A stretch of 19,005 nucleotides of DNA from CAG-1031 sp964391735 (GTDB taxonomy: Bacteria > Bacteroidota > Bacteroidia > Bacteroidales > Muribaculaceae), in NCBI GenBank assembly GCA_964391735.1, contig CAYMNF010000042.1:1-19005 (forward strand), in the 5' to 3' direction. Numbering within the stretch: the stretch's first letter is position 1; the number at the start of each line of letters is the position of its first letter. Shown here in pieces: positions 6,355 to 14,442 of the stretch. Made by a program: the position numbers and the translations under genes. The notes beneath the pieces are model-generated. The model had not been told where the DNA came from. It did no database searches and saw nothing but the letters and a program-made list of their open reading frames with translations.

Positions 6355-6861
6355 ATGATTGCACTTTCAATATTAGCATTTGTCTTTGCTGCAATAGCCC
6401 TTTGGCGCGGATTTGTATCATGCCGCTGGGCCATAGTGCCGGCAATGATAGCCACGGCCTTGGGATTCGCGGCCACCCGTACCCTCCCGGCCGGAACGGT
6501 CTCAACCTTCTCATTCATCATGTGGGAATGTTGCGGCATAATTGTCCTTGGCCTGAGCATTTTGCTGCCCAAAGGGGTCAGCACAAGCCGCAATGGCGTT
6601 GGATACCTAATGGGAGCGGGGGTTGCAGGTGGACTGTTAGGGTGGGCCCTCTCACAACAGTGGATTGTGTTAGGCGTAATCATCGGTGTCCTGTTGGGTT
6701 CTCTGGCATACGTGTCCACCCCGGCCGGTAAGCACATTGAGCGTTTCTCAGCCGAGTACATGCAATACCTCAGCGCCAAGGGCCTCCCCGCAGCCGTTAT
6801 CGTGGCTATGGCTTTGATATCAACGGTCTGGGGTATAGCTGCGCTTAATCCCGTTCCCTGA
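6355..6861 (+). CDS. Polytopic inner-membrane protein, unknown function
   Basis: A 168-residue, strongly hydrophobic protein with about six predicted membrane segments, near residues 2-18, 25-41, 52-72, 82-100, 101-120 and 144-163. The fourth and fifth form a Gly-rich pair (GAGVAGGLLGWAL and GVIIGVLLGSL) resembling glycine-zipper helix packing. A charged loop (about 121-142) contains KHIERFSAEYMQYLS. There is no recognisable transporter, enzyme or channel signature, and I cannot name the family. It lies 27 bases after the lipoprotein gene and 40 before the DUF4919-like gene, with no terminator or clear promoter between them. Co-expression with these exported proteins is therefore likely. The uninterrupted frame, the membrane pattern and operon-like spacing support a real gene. 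Confidence 0.8.
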   Translation: MIALSILAFVFAAIALWRGFVSCRWAIVPAMIATALGFAATRTLPAGTVSTFSFIMWECCGIIVLGLSILLPKGVSTSRNGVGYLMGAGVAGGLLGWALSQQWIVLGVIIGVLLGSLAYVSTPAGKHIERFSAEYMQYLSAKGLPAAVIVAMALISTVWGIAALNPVP

Positions 6862-6901
6862 CACCCTCTCCGCTACCTACTGTTTTCACTATCTGTCAAA
6901 G

Positions 6902-7663
6902 ATGTCAAAAATTAAAATCTTTCTTATAACGCTGCTGATCTCAACTGTTGGTTGCTCTGTCGCCCGGGGTGCTACAGCCAATAATAAAATCTTGCCCCAG
7001 CTGAAGCGTGAGATCCCTGACTTGGCTAAAATCAAGCGGGAAATCACCGACCCGACCTCAAAATACTACTACCCGAGGTTGATGAAAGAGTTTCTGAAGA
7101 ATGACACCTTGATGAAACTTGACAAATTCAGGCACCTGTACCTCGGATACATGTTTCAGGAGGACTATGACCCATACCGCTCAAGCCAGCATCCCGTAAC
7201 CTTTGACGGCAGTGCCCGCCCCTCACGTGAAGAATGCGACAAGATTATTGCCGAAGCCGATGTAGCGCTTGCCGACAATCCCCTGGACCTGCGGCAGATG
7301 ATAATGAAGATTAATGCACTTAGGCAAAAAGGTAATACCCCCCTTGCATCCATCTGGCAATATAAACTCAACTATCTGCTCATGGCCATAATCTCTACCG
7401 GGACAGGATTGGATGAAGACTCGGCGTGGTATGTGGTTGAGCCGTCGCATGAGTATGTGCTGTTGAACATGCTCAACTACATGATACAGGGGCAGCCAAT
7501 CATCTTTGACCCGTGCTATGAGTATGTTATCGTAACAGACACACGTGGCAACGAGAAAGGCGGCTACTATTTCAACATCGGCCCCATGATTGAGGAATAT
7601 TACAGAAAGCACCCCGAGGAGCTTGCCATGCCTGTCGAGGAGGATATTGATGATGCAGAATAA
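6902..7663 (+). CDS. Exported DUF4919-like protein
   Basis: A 253-residue exported protein of unknown function. An N-terminal signal (MSKIKIFLITLLISTVG) is followed by Cys18, which gives a weak lipobox (TVGC), or by a signal peptidase I site near SVARGA. Lipoprotein status is uncertain. The mature part contains features I associate with the Bacteroidetes family DUF4919. These are a YYYPRLMKEF segment (about residues 55-64), the block RHLYLGYMFQEDYDPYR (77-93), a helical middle with ADNPLDLRQMIMKINALRQKGN, and a C-terminal strand region ending in GGYYFNIGPM. The tail is acidic. No catalytic motif is seen. It is the last gene before a terminator and 40 bases after the membrane protein gene. The family assignment is from memory of its pattern and should be treated as probable. 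Confidence 0.8.
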   Translation: MSKIKIFLITLLISTVGCSVARGATANNKILPQLKREIPDLAKIKREITDPTSKYYYPRLMKEFLKNDTLMKLDKFRHLYLGYMFQEDYDPYRSSQHPVTFDGSARPSREECDKIIAEADVALADNPLDLRQMIMKINALRQKGNTPLASIWQYKLNYLLMAIISTGTGLDEDSAWYVVEPSHEYVLLNMLNYMIQGQPIIFDPCYEYVIVTDTRGNEKGGYYFNIGPMIEEYYRKHPEELAMPVEEDIDDAE

Positions 7664-7679
7664 CGATTTTAACCCATAG

Positions 7680-7705
7680 AGCACCGGCCCGGTCCGGTGC
7701 TTTTT
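7680..7705 (+). terminator. Rho-independent terminator after the DUF4919-like gene
   Basis: An eight-base-pair stem, AGCACCGG (7680-7687) with CCGGTGCT (7694-7701), has a six-base loop and is followed by TTTT. It begins 17 bases after the stop codon and separates the envelope group from gyrB. Confidence 0.93.
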
Positions 7706-7787
7706 CATTATGAAAAATCACATACCTCGGCGTGCCGGAAACTGCAGGTGGCCGGCGTCAAAATTTCATAGAAAATAAGAACAATTT

Positions 7788-7803
7788 CGGGTAAATTTAC
7801 CCG
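7788..7803. promoter_or_regulatory. 16-base perfect palindrome upstream of the gyrB promoter
   Basis: CGGGTAAATTTACCCG is a perfect inverted repeat without spacer. It ends nine bases before the upstream element of the gyrB promoter (7813). Its position and symmetry fit a dimeric regulator's operator. It could also extrude as a small cruciform under negative supercoiling, which would be notable next to a gyrase gene. The repeat is seen directly; any function is inferred. Confidence 0.5.
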
Positions 7804-7812
7804 GTGAAAAGA

Positions 7813-7843
7813 TTGGAAAATTAGGGAAATTCTTTTATCTTTG
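7813..7843 (+). promoter_or_regulatory. Bacteroidetes-type promoter of gyrB
   Basis: TTG at 7813-7815, a 20-base spacer, and the perfect downstream element TATCTTTG (TAnnTTTG) at 7836-7843. Transcription should start near 7848-7850, giving a leader of about 50 bases before the ATG at 7902. That leader contains a short CCCC/GGGG hairpin (7857-7860 with 7866-7869). Confidence 0.85.
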
Positions 7844-7901
7844 CAGGGTAAATAAGCCCCTGAATGGGGTTAAAAACTGAAGAAAAAACATCCATACTTA
7901 T

Positions 7902-9830
7902 ATGGCAGAGAACGAAGAATACGGCGCGAGTTCCATCCAAGTGCTTGAAGGCCTTGAGGCGGTAAGGAAGCGCCCGGCAATGTACATTGGCGACATCTCG
8001 GAGAAAGGATTGCACCACCTGGTTTATGAGGTTGTGGACAACTCTATTGACGAGGCCTTGGCCGGACATTGCACCCACATTGATGTTACCATCAATACCG
8101 ATGAATCCATCACCGTCGTTGACAATGGCCGCGGTATCCCGGTTGATATGCATGAGAAGGAGCACAAGTCAGCCCTTGAGGTTGTGCTGACGGTGTTGCA
8201 TGCCGGCGGCAAGTTCAACAAGGACAGCTACAAGGTGTCTGGCGGTCTGCACGGTGTCGGTGTCAGCTGTGTCAATGCCCTTTCAGACCGGCTGGTTGCC
8301 CAGGTACGTCGCAACGGCAAAATTTACCGCCAGGAGTACTCTTGCGGCAAACCCCTGACCGAGCTTGCTATTGTGGGCGAAACGTCAGACACGGGTACAT
8401 CAATCACCTTCCACCCGGACCCCGCCATCTTCACCGTTACGCATTATGACTATACCACTTTGGCAAACCGTTTGCGTGACCTGGCATACCTGAATGCGGG
8501 AATTACCCTGACGCTGACCGACATGCGCACTCTTGACGAGAACGGCATGCCGCGCCGCGAGGTCTTCTACTCAAAAAACGGATTGAAGGAGTTTGTGCAG
8601 TATATTGACCAGCGCAAAGAACCCCTGATACCCGATGTAATACACCTTGACACCGAACGAAACGGCATACCCGTGGAGGTGGCACTGACATACAACACCT
8701 CCTTCAACGAGAATGTCTATTCATACGTCAACAACATCAACACCATTGAGGGTGGTACTCACCTCACAGGTTTTCGTCGCGGTCTTACCTCAACGCTGAA
8801 GAAATATGCCGAGGACAACAAGATGCTTGAGAAAGCCAAGGTCGAGATTTCAAGCGATGACTTTCGTGAGGGTCTCACTGCCGTTGTCTCGGTTAAGGTT
8901 ATGGAACCCCAGTTTGAGGGGCAGACCAAGACCAAACTCGGCAACAGCGAGGTTATCGGAGCCGTGCAGGTTGCCGTGAGTGAGGCCCTGCGCAACTTCC
9001 TTGAGGAGCATCCCAAGGAGGCCCGTACAATTGTCGAGAAAGTTATCGTGGCCGCCCAGGCGCGCCATGCAGCCTACAAAGCCCGTACAGCCATCCAACG
9101 CAAGAGCCCGCTGTACAGCGGTGGTCTGCCCGGAAAATTGGCTGACTGTTCAAGCCGCACGGCTGAGGACTGCGAGCTGTTTATTGTGGAGGGTGACTCG
9201 GCAGGCGGTACTGCAAAACAGGCACGCAATCGCAAGATACAGGCCGTGCTCCCCATACGAGGCAAGATCCTCAACGTTGAGAAGGCCATGGAACATAAGA
9301 TTTTTGAGAATCAGGAAATCACGAGCCTTTTCCGCGCCCTGCGTGTCACCATAGGCACCCCCGATGACCCCAAAGAAATCAATATCTCAAAGATAGCCTA
9401 TCACAAGGTCATTATCATGACCGATGCCGATGTTGACGGCTCGCATATCGATACCCTGCTGATGACCTTCTTCTTCCGCCGTATGCGCCCCGTTGTTGAA
9501 CAGGGTTATCTGTATCTTGCCACCCCGCCCCTCTATAAGTGCGAACGCGGCAAGGTCAAGGAATACTGCTGGACCGAGGCCCAACGCCAGGCATTCATTG
9601 ACAAGCATGGCCCCCAGACGCGCGTGCAACGCTACAAAGGTCTTGGTGAGATGAGCGAGCAGGAGCTGCGCGACACCACCATGGACCCCGAGCAGCGCCT
9701 GTTGAAGCAGGTTACCATCAGCGATGCCGCTGAGGCTGACCGTGTCTTCTCAATGCTGATGGGCGAAGATGTGGCCCCACGCCGTGAGTTTATCGAGCAA
9801 AACGCCAACTACGCAAATATCGATGCCTGA
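7902..9830 (+). CDS. gyrB: DNA gyrase subunit B
   Basis: ATPase subunit of gyrase, which with GyrA introduces negative supercoils into DNA. The 642-residue protein has the GHKL ATPase domain first: the catalytic Glu43 in YEVVDNSIDEA, VDNGRGIP (73-80), and the nucleotide lid SGGLHGVGVS (113-122). The transducer follows, with QTKTKLGNSEV. The TOPRIM domain has EGDSAGG (about 429-435) and the metal-binding DADVDGSHI (about 507-515). The C-terminal part has QRYKGLGEM and ends in NANYANIDA. The length lacks the insert of the 804-residue E. coli protein, as usual outside Proteobacteria. The overall pattern matches Bacteroidetes GyrB rather than ParE, although these paralogues are similar. It has its own promoter and terminator; gyrA is not adjacent. 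Confidence 0.96.
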   Translation: MAENEEYGASSIQVLEGLEAVRKRPAMYIGDISEKGLHHLVYEVVDNSIDEALAGHCTHIDVTINTDESITVVDNGRGIPVDMHEKEHKSALEVVLTVLHAGGKFNKDSYKVSGGLHGVGVSCVNALSDRLVAQVRRNGKIYRQEYSCGKPLTELAIVGETSDTGTSITFHPDPAIFTVTHYDYTTLANRLRDLAYLNAGITLTLTDMRTLDENGMPRREVFYSKNGLKEFVQYIDQRKEPLIPDVIHLDTERNGIPVEVALTYNTSFNENVYSYVNNINTIEGGTHLTGFRRGLTSTLKKYAEDNKMLEKAKVEISSDDFREGLTAVVSVKVMEPQFEGQTKTKLGNSEVIGAVQVAVSEALRNFLEEHPKEARTIVEKVIVAAQARHAAYKARTAIQRKSPLYSGGLPGKLADCSSRTAEDCELFIVEGDSAGGTAKQARNRKIQAVLPIRGKILNVEKAMEHKIFENQEITSLFRALRVTIGTPDDPKEINISKIAYHKVIIMTDADVDGSHIDTLLMTFFFRRMRPVVEQGYLYLATPPLYKCERGKVKEYCWTEAQRQAFIDKHGPQTRVQRYKGLGEMSEQELRDTTMDPEQRLLKQVTISDAAEADRVFSMLMGEDVAPRREFIEQNANYANIDA

Positions 9831-9853
9831 GGCATTGAAGAAAATATCACAAA

Positions 9854-9888
9854 AGCGTGTCGCTCAACGGGCGGCACGCTAACTTTTT
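9854..9888 (+). terminator. Rho-independent terminator after gyrB
   Basis: A ten-base-pair stem (9854-9863 with 9871-9880, one G-T wobble) has a seven-base loop. AAC and then TTTTT follow at 9884-9888. It begins 23 bases after the gyrB stop and makes gyrB largely monocistronic. Confidence 0.88.
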
Positions 9889-9935
9889 GCCCTTCCCAAT
9901 CGTTATTATTACATAACCATTAGAATAGAAGCCCA

Positions 9936-12197
9936 ATGACATCACGTTCAACCGGCAAAACAACTGTTAAAAACGTCAAAGAGAGGGTAAGACAATACGT
10001 CTCAAATCAAGGAAAACAGACGTTTAATTATCGTATAGTATCCGCCGCGATTAATGCAAAGTCGCCGGCACTTTTACGCGCCGTAGCCATGACCCTTGCC
10101 GAGATGGCATACGACGGCGAAATAATTGAAGTTTCTCCGGGCAAATACAAGGCCCTGCAACTGTCAACGGTGATGACCGGCACATTCATGCGCCGCAGCA
10201 ACGGCAAAAACTCGGTCGTTGTGGACGTTGAGGAGGGTGCCAACCCCGAGGATGCCGAGACAATATTTGTTGCCGAGCGAAACTCGATGCACGCCCTCAA
10301 CGGCGACCGTGTGCGCATAAGCCTTGCTGCAAACCGCCGAGGCTCTGAGCAAGAAGCCGTTGTCGAGGAAATCCTCGAGAAGAAATATCAGACTTTCATC
10401 GGTACCCTGAAGGTTGAAAAACATTTTGCCATACTTGAGACCGACAGCAAATTCCTTGCACAAGATATATTTATCCCCAAGACTAAACTCAAGGGAGGCA
10501 AAAGCGGCGACAAGGCCGTGGTTGAGATAACGCGCTGGAACGATGATGAGAAGAATCCTCGTGGCCAGGTTGTTGATATCCTTGGACCTGCCGGAGGCAA
10601 GGATGCCGAGATGCATGCCATACTTGCTGAATTCGGCTTGCCCTACCGCTATCCTGCTAATGTCGAAAAAGCAGCCGAAAAAATTGACGCCGGCATAACC
10701 CCCGAGGTTATCGCCAAAAGGATAGATATGCGCGGGGTAACAACCTTTACCATAGACCCCGCTGATGCAAAGGACTTTGACGATGCCCTGTCAATACGCA
10801 ACTTGCCAAACGGCAACATTGAGGTTGGTGTGCATATTGCCGATGTAACGCACTATGTGCATCCCGAGACGTTGCTTGACCGAGAGGCTGAGGACCGCGC
10901 CACCAGTGTATACCTTGTTGACCGCGTTGTGCCCATGCTTCCCGAGCACCTCAGCAACGGCATCTGTTCACTGCGCCCAAACGAGGAAAAACTCACCTTC
11001 TCTGTAATATTTGAACTGGACAACAAAGCCAATATCCTGGACTACAAGATAGCCCGCACGGTGATTTGTTCAGACCGTAGGTTTACCTACGAAGAGGCTC
11101 AGAACGTCATCGAGACCGGGAAAGGGGACTTTGCACGTGAGATTCTCACCCTTGACTCTCTGGCAAAACTGCTGCGCAAGCGTCGTTTTGACGAGGGCGC
11201 CATGGAGTTTGACCGCGCTGAGGTCAAGTTCAAGATTGACGAAAACGGCAAGCCCGTTGATGTCTTTTTCAAGGAGTCAAAAGATGCCAACAAACTCATT
11301 GAGGAGTTTATGCTACTGGCAAACCGCACAGTAGCCACCGCAATCGGCAAGACTAAAGGCAAAAAGGGCAGCAAGGCGTTTGTCTATCGTGTTCACGACA
11401 ATCCCGATCCCGGCAAATTGGCCGACCTGTCAGCATTGGCCCGTCAATTCGGCTACAAGGTGAAGACCTCCGGTTCATCTAAAGAAATCAACCGGTCCCT
11501 CAACAAGATGCTCGGACAACTTAAAGGGCGCGGTGAGGAAAACTTCCTGTCAACGGTAGCCATCCGCACCATGGCCAAGGCAGTGTACTCCACCAGCAAC
11601 ATCGGTCACTATGGCCTTGCATTTGATTATTACACACACTTCACGTCGCCCATACGTCGCTACCCTGACATGATGGTGCACCGGCTGTTGGCACGCTATC
11701 TTGAAGGCGGCCGCAGCGTCAACGCAGCGAAACTTGAGGACAGGTGTAAACACTGCAGCGACATGGAGCAACTGGCAGCAAACGCTGAGAGAGCTTCGAT
11801 AAAATACAAGCAGGTTGAGTTTATGCAAGACCATATCGGCAAAACCTATAGCGGCGTCATCTCAGGTGTGACGGAATGGGGCCTGTATGTCGAGCTCAAC
11901 GAGAACCTGTGCGAGGGCCTTGTTCCTGTGCGCGACCTGCAGAATGATTACTATGATTTTGATGAGAAAAACTATTGCCTGATAGGCCGTCGCACCGGCA
12001 CACGGTATCGCCTCGGCGACCAGGTAAACGTAAAGGTAGCAAGGGCTGACCTGGCTAAGAAGCAGCTTGACTTCACTCTGTTGCAAGACACAGGCAACCC
12101 CGATGCCCCCCTGCCCACGGTCAAAGAGGTTCTGCGTAGTGGCGGACGAACCAAACACCGCACCCGTGGCGGCAACAAACGTCGCTCAAACCGATAA
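9936..12197 (+). CDS. rnr: Ribonuclease R (RNB-family 3'-5' exoribonuclease)
   Basis: Processive 3'-5' exoribonuclease that degrades structured RNA and takes part in RNA quality control. Its 753 residues are close to the family norm. The order is an N-terminal winged-helix region (to about residue 70), cold-shock/OB segments, the RNB catalytic domain, an S1 domain and a basic tail. The catalytic metal-binding cluster is TIDPADAKDFDDAL (about 270-284). The conserved HFTSPIRRYPDMMVHRLL lies near residue 567. The S1 domain begins at about 633 (KTYSGVISGVTEWGLYVEL), and the tail (GGRTKHRTRGGNKRRSNR) is Arg-rich, consistent with RNA or ribosome binding. Presence of S1 plus tail and the length favour RNase R over RNase II. 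The start ATG at 9936 lies 47 bases beyond the gyrB terminator; I could not recognise its promoter. Confidence 0.96.
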   Translation: MTSRSTGKTTVKNVKERVRQYVSNQGKQTFNYRIVSAAINAKSPALLRAVAMTLAEMAYDGEIIEVSPGKYKALQLSTVMTGTFMRRSNGKNSVVVDVEEGANPEDAETIFVAERNSMHALNGDRVRISLAANRRGSEQEAVVEEILEKKYQTFIGTLKVEKHFAILETDSKFLAQDIFIPKTKLKGGKSGDKAVVEITRWNDDEKNPRGQVVDILGPAGGKDAEMHAILAEFGLPYRYPANVEKAAEKIDAGITPEVIAKRIDMRGVTTFTIDPADAKDFDDALSIRNLPNGNIEVGVHIADVTHYVHPETLLDREAEDRATSVYLVDRVVPMLPEHLSNGICSLRPNEEKLTFSVIFELDNKANILDYKIARTVICSDRRFTYEEAQNVIETGKGDFAREILTLDSLAKLLRKRRFDEGAMEFDRAEVKFKIDENGKPVDVFFKESKDANKLIEEFMLLANRTVATAIGKTKGKKGSKAFVYRVHDNPDPGKLADLSALARQFGYKVKTSGSSKEINRSLNKMLGQLKGRGEENFLSTVAIRTMAKAVYSTSNIGHYGLAFDYYTHFTSPIRRYPDMMVHRLLARYLEGGRSVNAAKLEDRCKHCSDMEQLAANAERASIKYKQVEFMQDHIGKTYSGVISGVTEWGLYVELNENLCEGLVPVRDLQNDYYDFDEKNYCLIGRRTGTRYRLGDQVNVKVARADLAKKQLDFTLLQDTGNPDAPLPTVKEVLRSGGRTKHRTRGGNKRRSNR

Positions 12198-12223
12198 ATT
12201 AGTTTTCAAACTTATACAGATTT

Positions 12224-12275
12224 AAAGCGAGGTGAACTGACAATTCCATCCATGTCAGTTCACCTTGCTTTATTA
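12224..12275. terminator. Long, probably bidirectional hairpin after rnr
   Basis: An 18-base-pair stem (12224-12241 with 12254-12271, one G-T wobble) has a 12-base loop. AAA at its 5' edge and TTT at its 3' edge make it resemble a terminator on either strand, although the T-run after the stem is short and interrupted. It starts 27 bases after the rnr stop. Confidence 0.82.
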
Positions 12276-12287
12276 TGCCCGGCCCCA

Positions 12288-12308
12288 CTGAAACAGTAAA
12301 TTTTTCAG
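12288..12308. repeat. Inverted repeat upstream of the hut promoter
   Basis: CTGAAA (12288-12293) and TTTCAG (12303-12308) form an inverted repeat with a nine-base spacer, 23 bases upstream of the promoter's first element. The two-turn-like spacing and location would suit an operator or activator site for histidine-dependent control, but six-base arms can arise by chance. Confidence 0.35.
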
Positions 12309-12331
12309 GCTTAAACCCCGAGGATTTTCTG

Positions 12332-12363
12332 TTTGGTTGTTTGGTGTGCTTTTGGTATTTTTG
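12332..12363 (+). promoter_or_regulatory. Bacteroidetes-type promoter of the hut operon
   Basis: TTTG at 12332-12335, a 20-base spacer and TATTTTTG (TAnnTTTG) at 12356-12363 match the consensus of the Bacteroidetes primary sigma factor. Transcription should begin near 12368-12370, leaving a leader of only about 20 bases before the hutU ATG. No further promoter was seen before the downstream hut genes. Confidence 0.85.
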
Positions 12364-12388
12364 CACTTGAAACCTTAGAAAATTTTCC

Positions 12389-14398
12389 ATGGAAAACTAT
12401 GCTCAAAAGCCACTGACACTCGATGCCACATTGCCCGAGATGCCAAAGTTTGTAGAAGGAATACGCCGCGCCCCCGACCGCGGATATACCCTTGACAAAG
12501 CCCACACAGAGACAGCCCTGAAGAACGCCCTGCGCTACGTCCCCAAAGAACTGCACGCCACCCTGGCCCCTGAGTTTTTGGAGGAACTGAAGACCCGCGG
12601 CCGCATCTATGCCTATCGCTATCGTCCCGAGGGTGACCTCAAGGCAAAACCGGTTGATGAGTACAAGGGTAACTGTCTGGCCGGCAAGGCTTTCCAGGTA
12701 ATGATTGACAACAACCTGTGCTTTGATGTTGCCCTGTACCCCTATGAGCTTGTAACGTATGGCGAGACAGGCCAGGTATGCCAAAACTGGCTGCAATATC
12801 AGCTGATAAAGAAATATCTTGAGGAGCTGCACGATGACCAGACCCTTGTGGTGGAAAGCGGTCATCCCTTAGGCCTGTTCCCCTCAAGCCCCCACGCCCC
12901 GCGCGTCATCATCACCAATGCCATGATGGTCGGCATCTTTGACAACCAGAATGACTGGCATGAGGCCATGCAGATGGGTGTTGCCAACTATGGCCAGATG
13001 ACAGCCGGCGGCTGGATGTATATTGGTCCGCAAGGTATCGTCCATGGTACGTTCAACACACTTCTGAACGCCGGCCGCCTGAAATTGGGTATCCCCGAGC
13101 ATGATAACCTCAAAGGGCGCCTGTTTATATCCTCGGGCCTTGGTGGCATGAGCGGCGCACAGCCCAAAGCTGCCGAGATAGCGGGAGCTGTCGCCATCAT
13201 TGCCGAGGTTGACAAATCACGCATCGAGACACGCCATTCTCAGGGATGGGTAAGCAAGGTCACTGACAGCATACCCGAGGCCTTTGCTTGGGCACATGAG
13301 GCTATGAAGAAAGGCGAACCCCTGTCAATAGCTTACCATGGCAACGTGGTAGACCTGCTGGACTATGCAATCGAGCACAACGAGAAGGTTGATTTGCTCA
13401 GTGACCAGACATCATGCCACGCCCAATATGACGGCGGATATTGCCCGCAGGGACTGACGTTTGAAGAGCGCACACAGATGTTGCATGACGACCCCGCCGA
13501 GTTCCGTCGCCGCGTCGATGAGTCACTGAAACATCACTTTGAGGTCGTTAAAGAGCTGGTGAACCGCGGCACATATTTCTTTGACTATGGCAACGCCTTC
13601 ATGAAGGCGATATATGACGCCGGGGTTAAAGAGATTTCACGCAACGGAGTTGATGACAAGGACGGATTTATCTGGCCCTCATACGTTGAGGATATTATGG
13701 GCCCGATGCTGTTTGACTTCGGCTATGGCCCCTTCCGCTGGGTATGCCTCTCAGGGAAGGATGAGGACCTGCGCAAGACCGACCTGGCGGCCATGGAGTG
13801 TATTGACGTTGACCGCCGCGGGCAAGACCGCGATAATTACAACTGGATTCGCGATGCCGAAAAGAACAATCTGGTGGTTGGCACCAAGGCACGTATCCTG
13901 TATCAGGACGCCGCCGGTCGTCTGAAAATAGCCCTGAAGTTCAACGAGATGGTGCGCAACGGCGAGATTGGGCCGGTGATGCTGGGACGTGACCACCATG
14001 ATGTCAGCGGCACCGACTCCCCCTTCCGTGAGACCTCAAACATCAGGGACGGTTCCAATGTCATGGCTGACATGGCCGTGCAATGCTTTGCCGGCAACTG
14101 CGCCCGCGGTATGAGCATGGTAACCCTGCATAACGGTGGCGGCGTTGGCATCGGTAAAGCAATCAACGGTGGATTCGGCATGCTGTTGGACGGTAGCGAA
14201 CGCGCTGACGAAATCCTGAAGAAAGCAATGCTCTGGGATGTAATGGGCGGTGTAGCACGTCGCTCATGGGCCCGCAACGAAAATGCCATGTCAACGGTTG
14301 AAGAGTGGAACCGCGAGCATGCCGTTGACGGCTTCCTGATAACCGAGCCTCAGCTTGCTGACGAAGATTTAGTTAAAGACTTGGTTTCCAAGATGTAA
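12389..14398 (+). CDS. hutU: Urocanate hydratase (urocanase), long form
   Basis: Second step of histidine degradation: uses NAD+ as a catalytic group to hydrate urocanate to 4-imidazolone-5-propionate. Recognisable blocks are GGWMYIGPQGIVHGT (about 206-220), the NAD-binding ISSGLGGMSGAQPKAA region (about 247-262), QTSCHAQYDGGYCPQG (about 340-355), FDYGNAF and the FGYGPFRWVCLSG segment (about 444-456). The last corresponds to the urocanase signature. At 669 residues it is about 110 longer than the Pseudomonas or Bacillus enzymes (near 555-560). It belongs with the long type that also includes the animal protein (about 676). It is the first gene of the hut operon, with ftcD starting 44 bases after its stop. 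Identification is firm. Confidence 0.97.
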   Translation: MENYAQKPLTLDATLPEMPKFVEGIRRAPDRGYTLDKAHTETALKNALRYVPKELHATLAPEFLEELKTRGRIYAYRYRPEGDLKAKPVDEYKGNCLAGKAFQVMIDNNLCFDVALYPYELVTYGETGQVCQNWLQYQLIKKYLEELHDDQTLVVESGHPLGLFPSSPHAPRVIITNAMMVGIFDNQNDWHEAMQMGVANYGQMTAGGWMYIGPQGIVHGTFNTLLNAGRLKLGIPEHDNLKGRLFISSGLGGMSGAQPKAAEIAGAVAIIAEVDKSRIETRHSQGWVSKVTDSIPEAFAWAHEAMKKGEPLSIAYHGNVVDLLDYAIEHNEKVDLLSDQTSCHAQYDGGYCPQGLTFEERTQMLHDDPAEFRRRVDESLKHHFEVVKELVNRGTYFFDYGNAFMKAIYDAGVKEISRNGVDDKDGFIWPSYVEDIMGPMLFDFGYGPFRWVCLSGKDEDLRKTDLAAMECIDVDRRGQDRDNYNWIRDAEKNNLVVGTKARILYQDAAGRLKIALKFNEMVRNGEIGPVMLGRDHHDVSGTDSPFRETSNIRDGSNVMADMAVQCFAGNCARGMSMVTLHNGGGVGIGKAINGGFGMLLDGSERADEILKKAMLWDVMGGVARRSWARNENAMSTVEEWNREHAVDGFLITEPQLADEDLVKDLVSKM

Positions 14399-14442
14399 CT
14401 TCCTGAAAATTAAAAACTCCAAAATACGATATTTCCCTGAAA

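Noticed and set aside
7720..7762. GCCGG/CCGGC pairing between the terminator and the gyrB promoter as a small RNA or riboswitch
   Set aside because: Only five pairs, no conserved core, and no promoter for a separate transcript.
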